In this document: positions 5,036 to 8,871 of the stretch, in pieces
Layout: each line of letters begins with the position of its first letter
How positions within the stretch are numbered: position 1 is the first letter of the stretch
Origin: an uncultured bacterium
Lineage (GTDB): Bacteria > Cyanobacteriota > Vampirovibrionia > Gastranaerophilales > Gastranaerophilaceae
Length of the DNA: 8,871 nucleotides
Direction of reading: 5' to 3'
Assembly: GCA_902772945.1 (NCBI GenBank)
Contig: CACYCU010000063.1
Location: 1-8,871, forward strand
Translations under genes and position numbers: made by a program
Notes under the pieces: model-generated
What the model was told of the DNA's origin: nothing
The model's database searches: none
Seen by the model: the letters and a program-made list of their open reading frames with translations, nothing else

Positions 5036-6373
5036 TTATGCTGCAAGTGCAAATTTTTCATAATCTGCCTTTATAGCTTCCATTTTTTGTTCAACTTTAT
5101 CAAGATTTTCAAATTTCAGTATAGAATAATCACGAAGTTTTTTCGGAAATAGCGGAAGTTTAAATGCGCTTTTAATTTTTCCTTCTTCATATTTTCTTAT
5201 ATATTTGTAGCAATCATGGATATATTTGTCATAAATTTTGTCTAAACCGTTTCGTTTTAATTTTGCTACTGCTTCTTCCACCGGTTCGAGGAATTTTTCT
5301 AATTCAGGAATATTTTTTCCGATATTTTTACCCATTCTCAAATCGTATGGGATGTGTTCAATTTGGGCATATTTGTTCATTATGTTACCACGAATTTGAA
5401 GTTCTCCTGCAATACCGTTAGAATGAATTATATTCATTTGGGCAGAAACATAACCGGATACGCTAATTTGGTCGGATTCAATTCTCGGAATTTCAATTCC
5501 TTTTCTTGCAGCTGCCTTTTGAATTTGTAAAAATTGTTCATCCGACAGATATCGTCTTGAGGCATTTGCATAGTTGCTTATTCTATATGGTTTAATTTTT
5601 CCGTTTTCAATACCTTTACATAAGTTGTCGGTAATTTTTTGAATAGCTTGCGGCAAAACATCATCAAGTACCAATCTTGTTCCGACTAAATCCCTTACGG
5701 TTTTTTTTGCTGCTTCAAGATCTTCAATATTTTTACCTTTTAAAACTTCTTTGCTTAGTTTGTCGTATATAGATTCAAAACTTTTGCTTCTGCATTTAGG
5801 TTCTATTCCAACTATATCAATAATATCTTGTTTAGCTGTTTCAGCTTGCTCTTTGCCCAATTTGGCAAGTGTTTGAGAATATTCTTTTAATGTTTCTTTT
5901 TGTTGAAGCCATTTTTGAATATTTTCTTTATTTAATGCCATTTTTTCCGGAGTTTTGTATGCGTTTAGAATTTTTTTGAAATCAGCTTTTTCAAGATTTT
6001 TAAAGTTCCTTTCCAAATAAACCATTTTGCTGTATGCATTTTTGTCGTAAATTTTTAAAAATCTTTCTAAAGAACCGCTTAAAATTTTATTTTCTACGGT
6101 TTTTATTTGACCTAGAGTTTTGCCTGCCGAGATTAGAGTAGAAAAATTTTCTTGTGCATCTTTTGGCAGGTAGTTGTATAATTTGCTGCTTTCTTTCTCG
6201 CTCAAATGAGTTAAACTTTTAATAAACTTGATATTTTTTTGTGCAGGTAAAAGTTTTGATGCAGTTTGTTTTAACATTGGGGTTATTGCAGCACCTTCAA
6301 GGCGTGCTGCTGTTCTTGCGATATTACCTCCGTTAGCAGTAAAAACTTTGCTTATAGCCATAAAATTCGGCAT
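5036..6373 (-). CDS. RelA/SpoT-type (p)ppGpp synthetase-like domain protein
   Basis: 445 residues in two parts. Residues 1-185 are a helical, Lys-rich region I do not recognise; its first 24 residues are basic and lack Asp/Glu. Residues about 190-350 match the RelA/SpoT nucleotidyltransferase domain: CRSKSFESI with Arg195/Lys197 (ATP contacts), RDLVGTRLV with Asp228 (metal), SGYVSAQMN with Tyr308 (nucleotide stacking), GELQIRG with Glu324 (second acidic residue), then a YAQIEHIPYDLRMGK segment (335-349) ending the core. All acidic catalytic positions are kept, so activity is plausible. There is no HD hydrolase domain and no TGS or ACT domain. The product could be an alarmone or, as in toxic small alarmone synthetases, pyrophosphorylated tRNA. 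The C-terminus (about 355-445) is a charged helical tail. AAGGAG lies 9 nt before the ATG. The 141-residue gene follows at 24 nt. Confidence 0.8.
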   Translation of the reverse strand: MPNFMAISKVFTANGGNIARTAARLEGAAITPMLKQTASKLLPAQKNIKFIKSLTHLSEKESSKLYNYLPKDAQENFSTLISAGKTLGQIKTVENKILSGSLERFLKIYDKNAYSKMVYLERNFKNLEKADFKKILNAYKTPEKMALNKENIQKWLQQKETLKEYSQTLAKLGKEQAETAKQDIIDIVGIEPKCRSKSFESIYDKLSKEVLKGKNIEDLEAAKKTVRDLVGTRLVLDDVLPQAIQKITDNLCKGIENGKIKPYRISNYANASRRYLSDEQFLQIQKAAARKGIEIPRIESDQISVSGYVSAQMNIIHSNGIAGELQIRGNIMNKYAQIEHIPYDLRMGKNIGKNIPELEKFLEPVEEAVAKLKRNGLDKIYDKYIHDCYKYIRKYEEGKIKSAFKLPLFPKKLRDYSILKFENLDKVEQKMEAIKADYEKFALAA

Positions 6374-6387
6374 GAATATTTTCTCCT

Positions 6388-6418
6388 TTTTCCCCTGTAT
6401 ATATATAAAAATTTTTTG
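6388..6418 (-). promoter_or_regulatory. Upstream element shared with the zinc-peptidase gene
   Basis: Read on the minus strand, an A6T5 tract (6417-6407) leads into ATATATATACAGGGGAAAA (6406-6388). This 19-bp block differs at one base from the block at 30-48 upstream of the peptidase-like gene. A distinct AAGGAG (6388-6383) provides the ribosome binding site, 9 nt from the ATG. The A/T tract is likely to bend DNA. The block probably covers the -10 region and transcription start. A trailing ATACAGGAGAAAA (5025-5013), one mismatch from the 3' half, also precedes the 141-residue gene, where it doubles as the Shine-Dalgarno. Confidence 0.5.
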
Positions 6419-6439
6419 GGTTGAAAAATTGCTATAAAA

Positions 6440-6468
6440 TTGACATAACTTAACATTTTATTTATAAT
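6440..6468 (+). promoter_or_regulatory. Strong sigma-70-type promoter of the yceD-rpmF-plsX-fabH operon
   Basis: A perfect TTGACA (6440-6445) is followed after exactly 17 nt by a perfect TATAAT (6463-6468). Initiation near 6475 would leave a very short leader beginning at the GAAGGGAG ribosome binding site (6475-6482). It is the best promoter match in the window and fits the high expression expected for a ribosomal protein operon. Confidence 0.88.
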
Positions 6469-6488
6469 TTTTAAGAAGGGAGTACACT

Positions 6489-6740
6489 ATGGCACAACAA
6501 TTTAATGCGCAAAATATAAAAAAAAGAATTTCAATATTAGTTTTTTTAAAAGGTTCAACAGCACCTTTAGTTTTGTACGTTGAAAATCCTGAAGAACTTT
6601 ATGCTGAGCTTCAACAAGCAATAAAATCAGCAACAGCAAAACTTATTGAAAAAGAAACTCAAGGACCTTTAAAAAAAGTTTCGTTTGTATCTAATCAAAT
6701 AGCTGCTGTTGCTATTCAGGAAGAACAATACGCAGGTTAA
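6489..6740 (+). CDS. Small hypothetical protein, first gene of the operon
   Basis: I do not recognise this 83-residue protein. It has no Cys, no membrane segment and no signal peptide. The pattern suggests strand (KRISILVFLK), strand (APLVLYVE), helix (NPEELYAELQQAIKSATAKLI), then two strands (LKKVSFVS; QIAAVAIQEE), a compact alpha/beta domain. The ATG at 6489 follows GAAGGGAG (6475-6482) at 6 nt. Its stop is only 2 nt before the yceD start, implying translational coupling, and it is the first gene after the operon's strong promoter. The context suggests a housekeeping role linked to ribosome or lipid synthesis, but that is guilt by association. Confidence 0.75.
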   Translation: MAQQFNAQNIKKRISILVFLKGSTAPLVLYVENPEELYAELQQAIKSATAKLIEKETQGPLKKVSFVSNQIAAVAIQEEQYAG

Positions 6741-6742
6741 TC

Positions 6743-7237
6743 ATGGATTATAAAATCTTAATTGAAGACATTGAAAACGAACCCTCAAAATCCCTAAATT
6801 TCCACTTTGATGACAAAATAGAAGGAATTAATTCAGTCGGAAATATTTTGTCAGATTTGAAAATTACTTCTCTTGGTGAATTTGTTCAAGTGTGCGGAAA
6901 TGTTAAAGGAATTTTAAAACTGGAGTGCGATTTATGTCTAAAAGAATTTGAATATAATCTTGATTTTGATATAAATGAAATGTTTGCAAAAAACGCTCTG
7001 CTAGATGAATACGGTCAGGAAACAGAGCTGTCTAAAGAACAGTTTGTGACCGATTTGAACGGAGAAGATGAGATTGATATTTATGACTTATTGTATCAAT
7101 CTGTAATATTAAATTTACCAAATAAAAAAGTTTGTGGTATAAATTGTAATGGAGACAAATTTTTGAAAGAAGAAAATTTGTCCGACCCAAGGTTAGATGT
7201 TTTTAAAAACATTCAAATAGAACCGAAAAATAAATAG
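6743..7237 (+). CDS. yceD: YceD/DUF177 family protein
   Basis: Member of the DUF177 family encoded next to rpmF in most bacteria; it has been tied to large-subunit rRNA metabolism, notably 23S rRNA in E. coli and plants. Family marks seen here in 164 residues: VQVCGNVKGILKLECDLCLKEF with the CxxC pair at Cys62/Cys65, the acidic stretch EDEIDIYDLLYQSVILNLP (108-126), KKVCGINCNG with Cys131 and Cys135, and the closing DPRLDVFKNI (148-157). The final Cys often found after the C-x3-C-x-G turn is replaced (GDK), so any metal site may be incomplete. The ATG lies 2 nt after the previous stop, with only a weak GCAGG upstream. It ends in three tandem in-frame stops, TAG TAG TAA (7235-7243). Confidence 0.9.
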   Translation: MDYKILIEDIENEPSKSLNFHFDDKIEGINSVGNILSDLKITSLGEFVQVCGNVKGILKLECDLCLKEFEYNLDFDINEMFAKNALLDEYGQETELSKEQFVTDLNGEDEIDIYDLLYQSVILNLPNKKVCGINCNGDKFLKEENLSDPRLDVFKNIQIEPKNK

Positions 7238-7264
7238 TAGTAAGAATAAAAAGGAAAAAGAAAA

Positions 7265-7627
7265 ATGGCAGTACCAAAGAAAAGAACAGGACATTCAGCT
7301 CAAGGAAGCAGAAGAAGCAACTGGAAAGCTACAAAACCGGAAACAACAAAATGCCCTAATTGCGGAGCAACAGTTTTGGCACATACTGTATGTACAGCAT
7401 GCGGAACATATAAAGGTCAACCTGTTAGTTTGAAAGACAGAAATGAAAAAGTTGTTTCTAAGAAAGAAGAAAAAACAGTTGTAGAAACTCCGGCAGAAGA
7501 AACGGCAGAAAAAGCTGAAGAAAAACCGGCAAAAAAATCAACAGCTAAAAAAACAACAACAGCAAAAAAAACAACTGCAAAAAAAGCAAAAGCTGTTGAA
7601 GAAAAAGCTGAAGACAAAGCAGAATAG
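7265..7627 (+). CDS. rpmF: 50S ribosomal protein L32 with long basic/acidic C-terminal extension
   Basis: Residues 1-58 are a normal bL32: the opening AVPKKRTGHSAQGSRRSNWK and a zinc ribbon with Cys30, Cys33, Cys43 and Cys46 (CPNC ... CTAC). L32 sits near the peptidyl transferase exit region of the large subunit. The usual length is 56-60 residues; here the frame continues to 120. The added 60 residues are low complexity: first Lys/Glu/Val, then Glu/Ala/Lys, then repeated T/A-KK units resembling histone H1-type tails, ending in Glu/Lys/Ala. The extension has the same reading frame, no internal stop and no separate start. AAGGA (7251-7255) lies 9 nt before the ATG. Four A7-A8 runs in the tail could invite polymerase slippage. 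Confidence 0.96.
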   Translation: MAVPKKRTGHSAQGSRRSNWKATKPETTKCPNCGATVLAHTVCTACGTYKGQPVSLKDRNEKVVSKKEEKTVVETPAEETAEKAEEKPAKKSTAKKTTTAKKTTAKKAKAVEEKAEDKAE

Positions 7628-7632
7628 TTTTT

Positions 7633-7665
7633 AAGTTTGATAAGCCATTGGCTTATCAAACTTTT
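7633..7665 (+). terminator. Long perfect hairpin between rpmF and plsX
   Basis: AAGTTTGATAAGCC (7633-7646) and its exact complement (7650-7663) form a 14-bp stem around ATT, followed by TT. It starts 5 nt after the rpmF stop and ends 23 nt before the plsX start. The U-run is only four bases, two of them in the stem, so termination is likely partial; an RNA-processing or 3'-end-stabilising role is equally possible. It would let the ribosomal part of the operon be made in excess of plsX-fabH. Confidence 0.65.
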
Positions 7666-7688
7666 CAAAACTTATAGAGGGAGATGTA

Positions 7689-8747
7689 ATGACAAGAATA
7701 GCAATTGATGCAATGGGTGGTGACCATGCTCCTCACGAGATAGTTGCAGGAGCCGTTTGGGCTGCAAAAGAATATGGCGTGGCAATTGAATTGGTCGGAA
7801 AACAAGACAGAATAGAACAAGAACTTGATAAAATTTCTAACGAAGGTTTTATGACTGATTTGGGAAAGGGTGGCCCTGCAAAGCATCGTGTTAAAATTGA
7901 TACATCAAAACTCGATATAAAAATTACTCATGCATCAGAAGTTATTGAAATGGGCGAAGCTCCCGGTCAAGCAATAAGAAAAAAGAAAAAATCATCTATT
8001 GTTTTGGCAGTTGATGCGGTTGCAACAGGCAGTTCTGATGCCGTTGTTGCAGCAGGTTCTACAGGTGCTGCGATGGCATCAAGTTTGTTTGGTTTGGGCA
8101 GAATTCCCGGTATTGACAGACCTGCAATTGCTGTTACCCTTCCGACAATTAAACAGCCTATTATTGTTATAGACGGTGGCGCAAACAGTAATTGTACACC
8201 GGAAATGCTTTATCAGTTTGCCATTATGGGTGCTACATTTTCTAAAAACGTTTTAGGTATCGAGCGCCCGAGAGTTGGCGTGTTGAATATCGGAGAAGAA
8301 GCAGGCAAAGGTAATGAACTTGCAAAAGAAACTTATAAACTTTTGGAAGAACAGCAAGAAAAAATTAATTTTGTTGGAAATATAGAAGGTAAAGAAATTT
8401 TCTTAAGTATTTGTGACGTAGTTGTTTGTGACGGTTTTGTCGGTAACGTTGCTTTAAAAGTTACAGAAGGAACTTCACAAATGTTGTTTAGGATGCTTAA
8501 ACAGCAGTTTAAAGCTGATATTGTTGGCAAGATTATCGGTTTGCTTGCAAAACCGTTTATGAAAAGAATTTATACAAAAATTAATTACGAAGAATTTGGC
8601 GGTGCCCTTCTTTTGGGTGTAAAAGGTATAACGGTTATTTCTCATGGCAGAAGTAAGGCTTATGCAATTAAAAATGCCGTAAAAGTCGCAAAACAAGCTG
8701 TAGAATCAGGTGTTAACGAAAAAATTGCCAAGTTCCATGAGGAGTAG
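7689..8747 (+). CDS. plsX: Phosphate acyltransferase PlsX
   Basis: Peripheral membrane enzyme that converts acyl-ACP and phosphate into acyl-phosphate, the acyl donor used by PlsY in phosphatidic acid synthesis. Family marks across 352 residues (normal length 330-350): IDAMGGD (6-12), AAGSTGAAMASSLFGLGR (121-138), RPAIAVTLPT (144-153), DGGANSNC (162-169), VLNIGEEAGKGN (198-209), CDGFVGNVALK (247-257), GGALLLGVKG (304-313) and SHGRS (318-322). The region 50-72 is a few residues longer than in common homologues. GAGGGAG (7677-7683) lies 5 nt before the ATG. It ends in three tandem in-frame stops (TAG TAA TGA, 8745-8753), and fabH starts 2 nt later, using a GAGGAG inside the plsX end. Confidence 0.97.
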   Translation: MTRIAIDAMGGDHAPHEIVAGAVWAAKEYGVAIELVGKQDRIEQELDKISNEGFMTDLGKGGPAKHRVKIDTSKLDIKITHASEVIEMGEAPGQAIRKKKKSSIVLAVDAVATGSSDAVVAAGSTGAAMASSLFGLGRIPGIDRPAIAVTLPTIKQPIIVIDGGANSNCTPEMLYQFAIMGATFSKNVLGIERPRVGVLNIGEEAGKGNELAKETYKLLEEQQEKINFVGNIEGKEIFLSICDVVVCDGFVGNVALKVTEGTSQMLFRMLKQQFKADIVGKIIGLLAKPFMKRIYTKINYEEFGGALLLGVKGITVISHGRSKAYAIKNAVKVAKQAVESGVNEKIAKFHEE

Positions 8748-8749
8748 TA

Positions 8750-8871
8750 ATGACAGATAAATTAGTTCCGCTGAGGATAGCGGGTGTTGGATATAGTGTA
8801 CCGGATACGGTGATTACCAATGACGATTTGACAAAATTATATGAAACTTCTGACGAATGGATTTATTCTCG
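8750..8871 (+). CDS. fabH: Beta-ketoacyl-ACP synthase III, 5' part
   Basis: Only the first 40 codons lie in the window; the gene continues past the right edge. The translation, starting MTDKLVPLRIAGVG, contains the FabH opening: a glycine-rich first strand (IAGVGYSVPD), TNDDL, and TSDEWIYS followed by a partial Arg codon, matching the TNDDL...TSDEWI...R pattern of KAS III. The enzyme starts fatty acid synthesis by condensing acetyl-CoA with malonyl-ACP; the catalytic Cys-His-Asn lie beyond the edge. The ATG at 8750 overlaps in-frame plsX backup stops and uses GAGGAG (8739-8744) at 5 nt, so it is translationally coupled to plsX, its usual neighbour. Confidence 0.93.
   Translation, partial: MTDKLVPLRIAGVGYSVPDTVITNDDLTKLYETSDEWIYS

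Noticed and set aside
7417..7668. Open frame antisense to the rpmF tail coding a Phe/Ala/Val-rich hydrophobic peptide
   Set aside because: It is the mirror of the Lys/Ala codon repeats; the apparent membrane protein is an artefact of AAA/GCA codons read in reverse.
1..8871. CRISPR arrays, tRNA/rRNA genes, insertion sequences, phage attachment sites
   Set aside because: No spaced direct repeats, cloverleaf sequences, transposase genes or terminal inverted repeats were seen.

Overview
This AT-rich, gene-dense window encodes eleven proteins (one cut by the right edge) and no RNA genes. I read it as chromosomal DNA from a non-photosynthetic cyanobacterial relative, most likely the gut Melainabacteria (Gastranaerophilales). 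The best support is the triosephosphate isomerase, which carries wording I associate with cyanobacteria (QNCHWE; TGKTC followed by EANRVI). A small protein with a short polar N-terminus ending in F-x-G-type residues adds weaker support. The taxonomic call is inference; no search was run.

Left part (1-3573): two convergent pairs. A putative zinc peptidase (HELEH plus a later ExxA) faces a TrmB-family regulator that appears to be leaderless. A protein of unknown function then faces trpS. Both pairs overlap by exactly four bases at their stop codons, leaving no room for a conventional terminator.

Middle (3574-4587): trpS and tpiA are transcribed divergently from a 108-bp region with recognisable promoters on both strands. 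tpiA is followed by two hairpins. The second, with a UUCG loop and A6/T6 flanks, also serves the convergent operon to its right.

Right-middle (4586-6488): a minus-strand two-gene unit. Its first gene encodes a 445-residue protein with a RelA/SpoT-type (p)ppGpp synthetase-like domain, no HD hydrolase domain and a long unrecognised N-terminal region. The second encodes an unrecognised 141-residue charged protein. The upstream region of the synthetase gene shares a near-identical A/T tract plus ATAWATATACAGGGGAAAA block with that of the zinc-peptidase gene about 6.3 kb away, so the two genes may belong to one regulon. This is the part most likely to hold something undescribed.

Right (6440-8871): from a near-perfect promoter (TTGACA-N17-TATAAT) run a small unknown gene, yceD (DUF177), rpmF (ribosomal protein L32 with a 60-residue Lys/Ala/Thr/Glu tail), plsX and the start of fabH. 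This is the widespread cluster linking ribosome assembly to phospholipid and fatty acid synthesis. A 14-bp perfect hairpin between rpmF and plsX could tune expression of the lipid genes relative to the ribosomal ones. No intergenic gap exceeds 120 bp.
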